Part shown: positions 35,786-44,529 of the stretch, piece after piece | How the letters are laid out: each line of letters opens with the position of its first letter | Position numbering within the stretch: the stretch's first letter is position 1 | NCBI RefSeq assembly: GCF_007795095.1 | Contig: NZ_CP042218.1 | Span: 434,001 to 498,000, forward strand | DNA length: 64,000 nt | DNA from: Luteimonas granuli | GTDB taxonomy: Bacteria; Pseudomonadota; Gammaproteobacteria; Xanthomonadales; Xanthomonadaceae | Reading direction: 5' to 3' | The notes under the pieces: model-generated | Seen by the model: the letters and a program-made list of their open reading frames with translations, nothing else | What the model was told of the DNA's origin: nothing | Database searches by the model: none | Translations under genes and position numbers: made by a program

Positions 35786-37327
35786 TCAGGTGCGTTCGTC
35801 CATGGCCGGTGGCAGCAGTTGCCACTGGAAGTCGTAGTTCCACTGGTCGAAGTACAGGTTTCCTCCGGCCCATTCCGCCTCCCCGCGCTGCAGGTCGACG
35901 GTTTCCGAACGTGGGTGGCGCTTGGCCGGAACGAACTCGCGCGACCAGTCATCGTTGAATGCGATGCGGTACGCGTCGAGGCCGCCCAGGTAGAAGCCGG
36001 CAAGTTCGGGGCCGGCGTCCGGCAGCCGGCCGAAGGTCACGTCCATCGGCACCCAGCCGTAGGGGGCCAGGTACATCCAGCCCCAGTCATGCATGTTGTT
36101 GTATTCGCCATCGGAGAAGATCCAGCCCGACTGCCAGCGCGCGGGAATGCCGTTCATGCGCAGCAGGGTGATCAGCAGCAGGGTCTGCTGGCCGCAGTCG
36201 GCGTGCCCCTGCTCCAGGGCGTGCTCGCCGATGTTGGTGATGGTGGAGTACTCGCGGGCGCCCGCCCAGGGAATGTCGTCGACCGCGGCGAAGAGCTTCT
36301 GCGCGATGCGCCAGGGGTTGGTCTCGTCGCCAACGATCTGCGCCGACTTCAGGCGCATGGCGTCGCTGAAGACGACGTGCGGCGCGCGCTCGGAGACGTA
36401 GGGCTCCAGCTCCGGGGTGATCTCGGCCGGCACCACCCGCGCCGGGTCGATGTCGGCGTACTGGGCGTGGACCGTCAGCTCGTAGGTCACCGAGAACGCG
36501 GCCGGCTCGCCGGCCACGGCCGTCGCCTCCATATAGACGGTGCGCTGCATCGCCGACTCGGGCGCGACCTGGTGCGTCGCCGGCACCGTTGCCTGCAGTG
36601 CGATGTCCTCCTGCTGGCCGGGGATCGCGCGCGGGAACGGCAGCCAGGCGCGCACGGTCTCGCCGGCGGGAACAGCGTCGGGCTTGACCGTCAGCGACTG
36701 CGTCACGCGGACGCGTCGCGGAGCGACCGCGCGCTCGCCCGTGGCCCGCGCCGCCTCGCGCACCTCGGCATGATGCGGGTGGACCGCGACTTCAAACGGG
36801 CTGTCGTAGAACTTCAGCGGCGTCGCACGGCGCCGGCGGGCCTCTTCGCTGAGGCGGAACAGATTGGACGGTCCGCGGTTGAACCAGCGGCGCTGGCCGT
36901 CGATCACGCGCGCCTCGATCAGCCCATCGGCATCCCAGCGCGCGAACTCGGCATCGCTCATGTCTGGGATGTCGCGGCGCAGGCGCGCCTTGGCGCCCGC
37001 TTCATCGAGGCGGAAATCCATCAGGATGCGGCGCATGCGCTCGCGCTGGAACTCCAGCGCCATGCGCTGGTCCGGTGTGAGCGACGCATCCTCCAGCGCG
37101 GTGGCGATCGCGGCCTCGGCGCCGCTGAAATCGCCGGCGTCGATCAGGTGGATGACCAGCGGCGGGGCGGCAAGGCGGGCGCCGATATCGTCGTTCGCGG
37201 TCATGCCGCTCGCAGGGACCACGATGGCCGCAGCGACCATCGCGACGCCCAGGGCGAAGGCATGCCGCCGGCGCGGACGCATGCCCGCACGCTCATGCAT
37301 CCGCTCTGGACGATCGACTGCAGACAT
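35786..37327 (-). CDS. Exported transglutaminase-like domain protein
   Basis: A 513-residue protein whose N-terminus has a membrane/signal segment (AFALGVAMVAAAIVVPASG) after a basic region; starts at 37327, 37300 or 37282 are all possible. The C-terminal half has the transglutaminase-fold triad: Cys in GHADCGQQTLLL, His in NNMHDWGWMYL, Asp in WVPMDVTFG. The middle has beta-rich regions (RVRVTQSLTVKPDAVPAGETVRAWLPFP), common in bacterial transglutaminase-like proteases. It is the first gene of a minus-strand set with the Oar receptor and serine hydrolase. Probable role: periplasmic peptidase or amidase; not proven. Confidence 0.85.
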   Translation of the reverse strand: MSAVDRPERMHERAGMRPRRRHAFALGVAMVAAAIVVPASGMTANDDIGARLAAPPLVIHLIDAGDFSGAEAAIATALEDASLTPDQRMALEFQRERMRRILMDFRLDEAGAKARLRRDIPDMSDAEFARWDADGLIEARVIDGQRRWFNRGPSNLFRLSEEARRRRATPLKFYDSPFEVAVHPHHAEVREAARATGERAVAPRRVRVTQSLTVKPDAVPAGETVRAWLPFPRAIPGQQEDIALQATVPATHQVAPESAMQRTVYMEATAVAGEPAAFSVTYELTVHAQYADIDPARVVPAEITPELEPYVSERAPHVVFSDAMRLKSAQIVGDETNPWRIAQKLFAAVDDIPWAGAREYSTITNIGEHALEQGHADCGQQTLLLITLLRMNGIPARWQSGWIFSDGEYNNMHDWGWMYLAPYGWVPMDVTFGRLPDAGPELAGFYLGGLDAYRIAFNDDWSREFVPAKRHPRSETVDLQRGEAEWAGGNLYFDQWNYDFQWQLLPPAMDERT

Positions 37328-37472
37328 CTACGCAAGCCCCCTCTCCCGGCCCCCGGGCTGTGTAACATGGCCTTCATGAGGCGTCAATAATTTATTCTTT
37401 CTCATTGATTTTCTCGAATGATGTATTCCATGATGCGTTCCTGAACCAAGGCGTCGGGAAGGGGACGATCTC
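37328..37472. promoter_or_regulatory. AT-rich divergent promoter region
   Basis: Between the divergent transglutaminase and NlpC/P60 genes. It holds a conspicuous AT-rich stretch (about 37384-37436) in an otherwise GC-rich sequence, including AATAATTTATT (37386-37396, nearly palindromic) and GAATGATGTATTC (partial palindrome). This is the obvious place for promoters of both gene sets and for binding of the RpiR/MurR regulator encoded downstream. Binding is inference. Confidence 0.5.
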
Positions 37473-38864
37473 ATGCGACTTGCGGCTCTGCTGCTCACCC
37501 TGTTGCTCGCACTCCCGACGGTGTCGGCCGCGCGCGAGCCCACACCGGCTCCGCCGTTCGCGGTGCCCGGGCTGGTCGAAGCCCACCTCACGCCCGCGCA
37601 CTGGATCGACGCACTGGACGAACCGGACCGCGTGATCCTCACGCCGGCGCAGATCGCCGCGCAGAACGCACGCATGCGCGCCGAGGACGCGTCGATCCAC
37701 AGGCTCGAGGCCCTGCCTGCGCGCATCGCCGGTACGCAGGTGCGCGCCTGGATCGAAGCGCTGTCGAAGCTTCCGGCGAATGAACTGTTCGACGTGCACG
37801 GCAAGCCCGTCAGCCGCCACGACCTTGGCCGTATCGAAGCCAACCTCGCGCTCGGCGCCCTGCCCGCCGACCAGGCCACCCGCTACGGCATGGTCGTGCG
37901 CCGCGCCGCGCTGCGCACCTTCCCCACCGGCCTGCGAGTGTTCAGCCGCGCCGGCGACACCGACATCGACCGCTTCCAGGAAAGCGCGCTGTTCCCGGGC
38001 GATCCGGTGGCGATCGTCCACGAGAGCCGCGACGGCGACTGGTACTTCGTCGTCAGCGAGCGCTACGCGGCGTGGATCGAGAAGCAGTACGTGGCGGAAG
38101 GCGACAGGGACGCGATCTTCGCGTGGGGCCAGCGAACGCCCTTCCTGGTCGTGACCGGCGCCACTGCGCGCACGGCCTACTCGCCGGAAAACCCGGCCGT
38201 CTCGGACGTGCAGCTGGAGATGGGCGTGCGCGTGCCGGTGGTGTCCGACTGGCCGTCGATGGACGAACTCAACGGCCAGCTTCCCGCGGCGGCGCACGTG
38301 ATCGAGCTGCCGGTGCGCGGCGACGACGGCAGGCTGTCCTTCGCTCCCGCCCTGCTCCCGCGTTCGGCGGACGTCGCCAGCGACTACCTGCCGCTGACCG
38401 AAGCCAACATCCTGCGCCAGGCGTTCAAGTTCCTCGGCGAGCGCTACGGATGGGGCCATTCGTACAACGCCCGCGACTGCAGCGGCTTCGCCTCGGAAAT
38501 CTACCGAAGCTTCGGCGTGCTGATCCCGCGCAACACGAGCGCGCAGGCGGTCAGCCCCGCGCTCAACCGCCTCCCCTTCGACAAGGGTGACCCCTACGCA
38601 CAACGCCTGCAGGCGCTGCGCGAGGCGCGTCCGGGCGACCTGGTCTACATGCCCGGCCACGTGATGATGATGATCGGCCACGTCGACGGCGAGCCCTTCG
38701 TCATCCACGACACCAGTGGCATGAGCTGGAAGCCCGAGGGTTCGGACACGCTGGTGCGCCTGCACCTCAATGGCGTGGTGGTGACGCCCGTCGTGCCGAT
38801 GATGACCAGCGCGACCACGCCCACGATCGACCGCCTCAGCAGCATCCAGCGCATCCGCCCCTGA
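37473..38864 (+). CDS. Exported SH3 / NlpC-P60 cell-wall endopeptidase
   Basis: A 463-residue protein with a signal peptide (LAALLLTLLLALPTVSA). The N-terminal and middle region contains an SH3-like segment (VVRRAALRTFPTGLRVFS...DGDWYFVVSERYAAWIEKQYV). The C-terminal NlpC/P60 domain has Cys in NARDCSGF, His in PGHVMMMIGHVDG and a third polar residue in FVIHDT. Such enzymes cut between D-Glu and the diamino acid or between L-Ala and D-Glu in peptidoglycan stems. It lies 16 bases upstream of the dipeptide epimerase gene, which processes exactly such a dipeptide; this strongly supports a muropeptide role. Confidence 0.9.
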   Translation: MRLAALLLTLLLALPTVSAAREPTPAPPFAVPGLVEAHLTPAHWIDALDEPDRVILTPAQIAAQNARMRAEDASIHRLEALPARIAGTQVRAWIEALSKLPANELFDVHGKPVSRHDLGRIEANLALGALPADQATRYGMVVRRAALRTFPTGLRVFSRAGDTDIDRFQESALFPGDPVAIVHESRDGDWYFVVSERYAAWIEKQYVAEGDRDAIFAWGQRTPFLVVTGATARTAYSPENPAVSDVQLEMGVRVPVVSDWPSMDELNGQLPAAAHVIELPVRGDDGRLSFAPALLPRSADVASDYLPLTEANILRQAFKFLGERYGWGHSYNARDCSGFASEIYRSFGVLIPRNTSAQAVSPALNRLPFDKGDPYAQRLQALREARPGDLVYMPGHVMMMIGHVDGEPFVIHDTSGMSWKPEGSDTLVRLHLNGVVVTPVVPMMTSATTPTIDRLSSIQRIRP

Positions 38865-38880
38865 GCGAGCCCGAAGGCCC

Positions 38881-39984
38881 ATGAAGATCACCGATATCCG
38901 CCTCGGCATGCTGCGGGTGCCGCTGAAGACGCCGTTCAAGACCGCGCTGCGCACCGTAGACACCGTGGAAGACATCGTCGTCATGATCCACACCGACGAC
39001 GGTCGCATCGGCTACGGCGAAGCCGCGCCCACCGCCGTGATCACCGGCGACACCCACGGCTCGATGATCGAAGCGATCCGCAAGGTGATCGGCCCGCGGC
39101 TCATCGGCCGCGACGTCGCCGACCTCAACCGCAACGTGCAGCTGGTGCAGTCCGCCATGGAGCGCAACACCAGCGCAAAGGCGGCGGTCGAGATCGCGCT
39201 CTACGACCTCTGGGCCCAGCTGTACGGCGCCCCGCTCTACCGCATGCTCGGCGGCGGCGGCGACCCGGTGGTCACCACCGACCTCACCATCAGCGTCGAC
39301 TACATCGACAAGATGGTGGCTGATTCGCTGGCCGCGGTGGACCGCGGCTTCGAGTCGCTGAAGATCAAGGTCGGCAAGGACATCGGCCTGGACATCGAGC
39401 GGGTCAAGGCGATCCACGCCGCGGTCGACGGCCGCGCCCTGCTGCGCCTGGACGCCAACCAGGGCTGGACCGCCAAGCAGGCCGTGTTCGCGATCCACGC
39501 CCTCGAGGACGCCGGCGTGCACCTGGAGCTGCTCGAGCAGCCGGTGCCGGCGCGCGACATCGAGGGCCTGAAGTACGTCACCGAGCGTGTGCACACGCCG
39601 GTCATGGCCGACGAGAGCGTGTTCGGCCCGTCCGAGGTGATCGACCTGATCCAGCGGCGCGCCGCCGACATCATCAACATCAAGCTGATGAAGACCGGCG
39701 GCATCTCGAATGCCATCCGCATCGCCGACATCGCCGCGGTGCACGGCGTGGAGTGCATGATCGGCTGCATGATCGAGTCCGCGATCAGCGTCGCGGCCGC
39801 CGTGCACCTGGCGGTGGCCAAGGCCGGCGCGATCACGAAGATCGACCTCGACGGTCCCTCCCTGTGCACCTTCGACCCGGTGGAGGGCGGCGTCGAGTTC
39901 AACGAGGCCGAGATCGCGATCGGCGACGCGCCGGGCCTGGGCATCCGCTCGGTGCGCGGGCTGGAACCGTTGGCGGACCGCTGA
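38881..39984 (+). CDS. Dipeptide (L-Ala-D/L-Glu) epimerase
   Basis: A 367-residue enolase-superfamily enzyme. The catalytic Lys pair is visible as KIKVGK (about 160-165) and in IKLMK (about 264-268). Metal ligands are the Asp in RLDANQGW, Glu in LLEQPV and Asp in MADESV. The DxD-type end (IDLDGPSL) is as in AE-epimerases (YcjG, YkfB). The enzyme turns L-Ala-D-Glu from peptidoglycan into L-Ala-L-Glu, which can be hydrolysed and used. It sits between the NlpC/P60 and RpiR-type genes in one operon. Specificity is inferred from context. Confidence 0.9.
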   Translation: MKITDIRLGMLRVPLKTPFKTALRTVDTVEDIVVMIHTDDGRIGYGEAAPTAVITGDTHGSMIEAIRKVIGPRLIGRDVADLNRNVQLVQSAMERNTSAKAAVEIALYDLWAQLYGAPLYRMLGGGGDPVVTTDLTISVDYIDKMVADSLAAVDRGFESLKIKVGKDIGLDIERVKAIHAAVDGRALLRLDANQGWTAKQAVFAIHALEDAGVHLELLEQPVPARDIEGLKYVTERVHTPVMADESVFGPSEVIDLIQRRAADIINIKLMKTGGISNAIRIADIAAVHGVECMIGCMIESAISVAAAVHLAVAKAGAITKIDLDGPSLCTFDPVEGGVEFNEAEIAIGDAPGLGIRSVRGLEPLADR

Positions 39985-39990
39985 CGCCTC

Positions 39991-40830
39991 ATGGCCCCGC
40001 TGGCGAAGATCCGCGGCGAGCGCGACCGGATGTCGGCCATCGAGCGCCGCATCGCCGACTTCATGCTGGAGAACGCGCACCTGCTGCGCGACTACTCCTC
40101 GCAGCAGCTGGCCAACGCACTGGGCATCAGCCAGTCGAGCGTGGTCAAGTTCAGCCAGAAGCTCGGCTTCAAGGGCTACCCGGACCTGAAGTTCTCGATC
40201 GGCGAATCGCTGGCGCGGCGCGAGTCGGGCGGTACGGGGCCGGGCATGGCCCCCTCCGCCAGGCGCCTGGGGAACCCCGGGATCCTGCTCGCGGAATCGC
40301 TGTGGCGCGCCAAGGGCGAAGCGGTGCAGGTCACGACCGCGCTCAACGCCCATGCCGACGTCGCCGCCGCGGCCGAAGCGATCCGCGGTGCGGGCAAGGT
40401 CTATGCCATCGGCGTCGGAAACGATGGCCTCTACGCACGCGCGATCGCGATCAAGCTGGCGCTGATCGGGCGCACCGCCATCCATCTTTTCGATACTGCG
40501 CTGATGGCCGTCGGCACCTCCTCGGCGACCGCGGGCGACGTGCTGCTGGTGCTCTGCGAACACGGCCAGGAAGCGGCGCTGTGCCAGACCGCGCGCCTGT
40601 TCCGGCAGCGTGGCGGCAAGGTGGTCACCATCACCCGCCACACTGCCAACGCATTGCGTGCGCACGCCGACATCGCCCTGCTGGTCAGCGCCCACGACCC
40701 ACGGCCCCAGGTCGAGCTGCTGCTCTACCAGGCCGCCCTGCAGCACCTGCTCGACCTCGTGTTCCTGCTGCTGTGCGAGGACGAGGCCCACCTGCGCATG
40801 CTGGTGGAAAACGCGGCGCCGATTGAATGA
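39991..40830 (+). CDS. RpiR/MurR-family transcriptional regulator
   Basis: A 279-residue regulator. The N-terminal HTH (YSSQQLANALGISQSSVVKFSQKLGFKGYPDLKFSI, about 35-70) is the RpiR helix-turn-helix. The C-terminal SIS domain (YAIGVGNDGLYARAIAIKLALIG; DVLLVLCEHGQEAALCQTARLFRQRGGKVVTITRH) senses a phosphosugar in MurR and RpiR. It begins 6 bases after the epimerase stop. In Escherichia coli the relative MurR controls MurNAc-6-phosphate catabolism, so control of this muropeptide set is likely. Confidence 0.88.
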   Translation: MAPLAKIRGERDRMSAIERRIADFMLENAHLLRDYSSQQLANALGISQSSVVKFSQKLGFKGYPDLKFSIGESLARRESGGTGPGMAPSARRLGNPGILLAESLWRAKGEAVQVTTALNAHADVAAAAEAIRGAGKVYAIGVGNDGLYARAIAIKLALIGRTAIHLFDTALMAVGTSSATAGDVLLVLCEHGQEAALCQTARLFRQRGGKVVTITRHTANALRAHADIALLVSAHDPRPQVELLLYQAALQHLLDLVFLLLCEDEAHLRMLVENAAPIE

Positions 40831-40838
40831 AACCGTCC

Positions 40839-40924
40839 ACCTGTAGGAGCGGCTACAGCCGCGATGGCGGAAATCGCTCACACAAGGGTGGGAAGCGTTC
40901 GCGGCTGTAGCCGCTCCTACAGGT
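40839..40924. repeat. REP-type palindrome
   Basis: Two 26-base arms (40839-40864 and 40899-40924) that are perfect reverse complements, each containing TGTAGGAGCGGCTACAGCCG, around a 34-base spacer. This 'GTAGGAGCGGCT' class of REP/REPIN repeat is widespread in xanthomonad and pseudomonad intergenic regions. It sits between the regulator and symporter genes and would fold into a strong hairpin, perhaps attenuating or stabilising the mRNA. Confidence 0.85.
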
Positions 40925-40940
40925 CACCAGGGGAAAAGAC

Positions 40941-42191
40941 TTGCCTCGACTTTCGAATGCTGCTCGGGTGCTGCTCGCGCTGGCGCTGGGCGCCGTCACC
41001 GGGCTGCTGCTGGCCTATGCCGATCCGGCGTTGGGCGCACGGGTGGCGGACGCGGTGCAGCCCGTCGGCCGGCTCTGGCTCAACGCGCTGCAGATGACCG
41101 TGGTGCCGCTGGTGGCGGCGCTGGTGGTCCTGGGCGTCAACGCCGCCGCGGACGCCGCGGCCTCGGGTCGCACGGCCCGCCGTGCGATGGCGGTGTTCGC
41201 GGTGCTGCTGCTCGCCTCGGGGATCTACACCGCGTTCATGGCGCCGGGCCTGCTGTCCCTGGTGCCGCGCGACCAGGCGCTGGTGGATGCGTTCCGGCTG
41301 GCGATCGGTGCCGACGACACCGTGATCGGGCGCGCGCCCTCGTTCGGCGAGTGGATCACCACCGTCATCCCCAGCAACGCACTGGCCGCGGCCGCGGCCA
41401 ATGCCATGCTGCCCCTGGTGGTGTTCTCGCTGTTCTTCGGCTTCGCGGTCACGCGCATCGAGCCCGAGCGGCGCGCGCGGCTGCTGGAGCTGGTGCAGGC
41501 CATCTCCGACACCATGATCCAGGTCGTGCGCTGGGTGCTGTGGGCCGCCCCGATCGGCGTGTTCGCGCTGGTGCTGGCGGTCTGTGCGCGGGTGGGCCTG
41601 GCCGTGCTGGGCGCGCTGGGCTGGTACGTGCTGCTCCTCTGCACGCTGTACGTCAGCGTGACGGTGCTGCTCTATGGTGTGGCGCGGCTCGCCGCGGCCG
41701 AGCCGGTGCGGCGCTTCATGGTGGGCATCTTCCCGGCGCAGGTGATCGCCGCCAGCACGCAGTCGTCGCTGGCCTCGCTGCCGGCGATGATCGACTGCGC
41801 GCGCACGCGGCTGGGCTACCCGCTGCACGTCACCGCGCTGGTGCTGCCGATGGCGGTGTCGCTGTTCCGCATTACCAGCCCCATCCAGTACATCGGCGTG
41901 GTCTCCTTCATCGCGTGGATGTACGGCATGGACCTGGGCGGGCTGCAGATCGGCACCGCCATCGTGCTCTCGGCGCTGATCAGCATGGGTTCGGTCGGCC
42001 TGCCCGGGCAGGTGAGCTTCATGACCAACAACCTCCCGGTCACCCAGGCCATGGGCCTGCCGGTGGAGCCGCTGGGCCTGCTGCTGGCCGTGGACAACAT
42101 TCCCGACGTGTTCTCGACCGTCGGCAACGTGACCGGGGACCTCACCGCCACCGGCATCGTCAACCGCCTGGACGCACGGAACGGGATCTAG
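40941..42191 (+). CDS. SDF-family (dicarboxylate/amino acid:cation) symporter
   Basis: A 416-residue membrane protein of the glutamate/dicarboxylate:Na+/H+ symporter (DctA/GltP) family. The start is a TTG at 40941 (LPRLSNAARVLLALALG), with AGGGGA at 7 bases; no upstream ATG is in frame. Signatures: VVPLVAALVVLG, serine-rich ASTQSSLASLPAM (reentrant loop HP1), SMGSVGLPGQVSF (HP2), and NIPDVFSTVGNVTGDL with the conserved TM8 Asp-Asn. It probably imports glutamate, alanine or dipeptide breakdown products. Last gene of the plus-strand set, after a REP palindrome. Confidence 0.88.
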   Translation: MPRLSNAARVLLALALGAVTGLLLAYADPALGARVADAVQPVGRLWLNALQMTVVPLVAALVVLGVNAAADAAASGRTARRAMAVFAVLLLASGIYTAFMAPGLLSLVPRDQALVDAFRLAIGADDTVIGRAPSFGEWITTVIPSNALAAAAANAMLPLVVFSLFFGFAVTRIEPERRARLLELVQAISDTMIQVVRWVLWAAPIGVFALVLAVCARVGLAVLGALGWYVLLLCTLYVSVTVLLYGVARLAAAEPVRRFMVGIFPAQVIAASTQSSLASLPAMIDCARTRLGYPLHVTALVLPMAVSLFRITSPIQYIGVVSFIAWMYGMDLGGLQIGTAIVLSALISMGSVGLPGQVSFMTNNLPVTQAMGLPVEPLGLLLAVDNIPDVFSTVGNVTGDLTATGIVNRLDARNGI

Positions 42192-42200
42192 CGGGGGCGC

Positions 42201-42286
42201 TGGTGCCCGGGGTGGGATTCGAACCCACATGGCCTCTCGGCCGGAAGGTTTTAAGTCTTCTGCGTATACCGTTCCGCCACCCGGGC
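42201..42286 (-). tRNA. tRNA-Leu (anticodon UAA), divergent copy
   Basis: Acceptor GCCCGGG / CCCGGGC, T-arm GTGGGTTCGAATCCCAC, a long variable arm (GGCC GAGA GGCC) and encoded CCA define a class II tRNA-Leu. The anticodon loop CTTAAAA gives UAA. Compared with the adjacent copy, the D-loop is one base shorter with GGTATA for GGTAGA, and the last anticodon-stem pair is an A-C mismatch. It may be functional or decaying. Confidence 0.85.
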
Positions 42287-42381
42287 GCGATGGCGCGCGC
42301 CGGGACCGGCGCGCATTTCCTCGAACGCGGGAATCCGGCGGGGGCGGCCGGCGCGCGGCGGCACCGGCTCTGGTTGCGGAG

Positions 42382-42468
42382 TGGTGCCCGGTGTGGGACT
42401 CGAACCCACAATAGCCATTGGCCCAGGGAGTTTAAGTCCCCTGCGTCTACCGATTCCGCCACCCGGGC
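42382..42468 (-). tRNA. tRNA-Leu (anticodon UAA)
   Basis: A complete class II tRNA with CCA: acceptor GCCCGGG / CCGGGC, D-loop GAATCGGTAGA, anticodon loop CTTAAAC (UAA), long variable arm, T-arm GTGGGTTCGAGTCCCAC. It is upstream of the divergent copy on the same strand, separated by about 95 bases. Confidence 0.95.
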
Positions 42469-42501
42469 AGGTGTCCTGCGCGGCCTCCCCGGCCGCGGAT
42501 G

Positions 42502-43512
42502 TCAGACTCCGTAGTATTCCCGATACCAGCGCACGAAGCTGGCGATGCCCTCTTCGACGCCGACCGAAGGCCTGTAGCCCACGTCGGCCACCAGCGCCGA
42601 GACATCGGCTTCGGTGTCGGGCACGTCGCCGGCCTGCAGCGGCAGCATCTCCATCACGGCCCGGCGCCCGAGACACTGCTCGAGCACCTCGATGTAGCGC
42701 AGCAGTTCCACCGGCTCTTCGTTTCCGATGTTGTAGATCCTGTATGGCGCCACCCCGCTGCTCCCCGGATCCGGCGCAGTGCCGCTCCATTCCGGGTCGG
42801 CCGCGGGCACACGGTCGAGCACGCGCACCACACCCTCCACGATGTCGTCGACGTAGGTGAAGCTGCGGCGGTGGTGGCCGTGGTTGAAGACCCTGACCGG
42901 CTCGCCGGCCAGGATCGCCTTCGTGAACAGGAACAGCGCCATGTCGGGCCGGCCCCAGGGCCCGTAGACGGTGAAGAAGCGCAGGCCGGTGCAGGGGAGG
43001 CCGTACAGATGCGCATAGCTGTGCGCCATCATCTCGTTGGCCTTCTTGGTCGCCGCGTACAGGGTCAGCGGGTGTTCCGTGGGCTGGTGCTCGTTGAACG
43101 GCATGGCGCGGTTGGCGCCGTACACCGAGCTCGTGGACGCGAACACGAGGTGCTCGACCTGGTGGTGCCTGCAGCCTTCCAGCACGTGCAGGGTGCCGGT
43201 GACGTTGCTGGACACATAGACATGCGGGTTCTGCGCGGCGTAGCGCACGCCCGCCTGCGCCGCCAGGTGCACGACCCGGTCGGGCCGGTGGCGCGCGAAG
43301 GTCTCCTCCACCGCCGCGCGATCGGCCAGGTCGGCCTGCACATGGGTATAGCCCGCGTGGTCGCGGAAGCGTGCCAGCCGCGCCTGCTTCAGTCCGACGT
43401 CGTAGTAGTCGCTGAGGTTGTCGAAGCCGACCACCTCGTCACCGCGCGCCAGCAGCACCCGGGCGACGTGGCTGCCGATGAAGCCGGCGGTGCCGGTGAC
43501 GAGGACTTTCAT
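42502..43512 (-). CDS. NAD-dependent nucleotide-sugar epimerase (UDP-glucuronate 4-epimerase-like)
   Basis: A 336-residue extended SDR from the ATG at 43512 (MKVLVTGTAGFIGSHVARVLLARG). Rossmann GxxGxxG is at 7-13, ASTSSVYG at about 122, and the catalytic YAATK (Tyr-x3-Lys) at about 147. RFFTVYGPWGRPDMALFLF is the signature of GalE-like UDP-glucuronate epimerases; FTYVDDIV is the late substrate loop. The product would feed LPS or exopolysaccharide synthesis. A UDP-sugar dehydrogenase gene lies 3 kb away on the same strand. Alone on the minus strand, upstream of the tRNA-Leu pair. Confidence 0.87.
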   Translation of the reverse strand: MKVLVTGTAGFIGSHVARVLLARGDEVVGFDNLSDYYDVGLKQARLARFRDHAGYTHVQADLADRAAVEETFARHRPDRVVHLAAQAGVRYAAQNPHVYVSSNVTGTLHVLEGCRHHQVEHLVFASTSSVYGANRAMPFNEHQPTEHPLTLYAATKKANEMMAHSYAHLYGLPCTGLRFFTVYGPWGRPDMALFLFTKAILAGEPVRVFNHGHHRRSFTYVDDIVEGVVRVLDRVPAADPEWSGTAPDPGSSGVAPYRIYNIGNEEPVELLRYIEVLEQCLGRRAVMEMLPLQAGDVPDTEADVSALVADVGYRPSVGVEEGIASFVRWYREYYGV

Positions 43513-43628
43513 GCGGGGCGCTCCGGTCGGATCGTGGAATGATACCCACGCCGCGGCCCCATTCACGGCAGAATGACCGCGTCGCCGCCAGCATTGCGGC
43601 CCCGCCTCGACCATCGGAGCAGCGTCGG

Positions 43629-43865
43629 ATGAGCACTGGACAGGGTTCCACCGGCAACGTCATCGCCGCGATCTGCAGCCTGATCGTGCCCGGCCTCGGC
43701 CAGTTGGTGCAGGGACGGGTGCTGTCGGCGATCCTGTGGTTCGTCGCCGGCTGCATCGCCGGCGCCCTGACCTGGGTGCTGACCCTGTCGCTGTTCCCGT
43801 TCGGCTGGTTCCTGGTCAGCCTGTTTTCCTGCATCGACGCGGCGCTCTACAGGCGCCGCGCCTGA
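43629..43865 (+). CDS. Small two-helix membrane protein
   Basis: 78 residues from the ATG at 43629 (MSTGQGSTGNVIAAICSLIVPGLGQLVQGRV). Two hydrophobic helices (VIAAICSLIVPGLGQL and ILWFVAGCIAGALTWVLTLSLFPFGWFLVSLFS) with a GLGQL loop motif like those of TM2-type proteins. The C-terminus is basic (ALYRRRA). No function known; it lies divergent from the epimerase and convergent with the glycosylase. Confidence 0.75.
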   Translation: MSTGQGSTGNVIAAICSLIVPGLGQLVQGRVLSAILWFVAGCIAGALTWVLTLSLFPFGWFLVSLFSCIDAALYRRRA

Positions 43866-43914
43866 GGCAGGGCGGCCATCGCCCGGAGCGTGCGGCCGCG
43901 CGCTCCTCGCCTAC

Positions 43915-44529
43915 TCAGCCGATCCGCCGGCCCGACACGTACAGGCTTCCCGGCACATGGAAGCGCCATGGGAAGTCGACGGCCCTGCTGATGCCCACCC
44001 GCGGCCCGACGGCGGCGCGACGCGGCGGCGGCATGCCGTCGTCGACCAGTGCGATACCCTGCGCGCCCGATACCAGGTCCGCACCGTCCTGCTCGCGCGT
44101 CAGGCCCATGGCCTGCGACAGCCTGCCGGGACCGCTCGCCAGGTCGCGTTCGCGGCGCGCCGCCGGGCGCACCAGGCGCATCGCATCCTGGCCGCGCAGC
44201 GGCTCCATCGCCCGCAGCAGCACCCCCCAGCCCTGGCCCGGATCGCCACAGACGGCGTTCGAGCCCCAGTGCATGCCGTAGGTGAAATACACATACAGGT
44301 GGCCGGGCTCGCCGAACATGGTCGCATTGCGCGCTGTGGGGCCGCGGAAGGAGTGCGCCGCCGGATCCTCGCTGCCGGCGTAGGCCTCGACCTCGACGAG
44401 GCGCCCGGCGCGGCCGTCCGCGCGCACCAGGATCTTGTTCAGCAGTTCCGGGGCCACCTGCGCGGGGTGACGCCGGTAGAAATCGCGCGGCAGGGGTCGC
44501 CAGCCGGGGTCGAGCGGGGCCAGGTCCAT
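43915..44529 (-). CDS. DNA-3-methyladenine glycosylase (AAG/Mpg family)
   Basis: A 204-residue base-excision-repair enzyme of the alkyladenine glycosylase family. Family motifs: RHPAQVAPELLNKILVR, VEVEAYAGSEDPAAHSFRGPTARNATMFGEPGHLYVYFTYGMHW (catalytic Glu and DNA-inserting Tyr in this region), GVLLRAMEPL and SGPGRLSQAMGL. It removes alkylated purines from DNA. Single-gene unit. An adjacent frame on the same strand extends over the same region but is a shadow. Confidence 0.9.
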   Translation of the reverse strand: MDLAPLDPGWRPLPRDFYRRHPAQVAPELLNKILVRADGRAGRLVEVEAYAGSEDPAAHSFRGPTARNATMFGEPGHLYVYFTYGMHWGSNAVCGDPGQGWGVLLRAMEPLRGQDAMRLVRPAARRERDLASGPGRLSQAMGLTREQDGADLVSGAQGIALVDDGMPPPRRAAVGPRVGISRAVDFPWRFHVPGSLYVSGRRIG

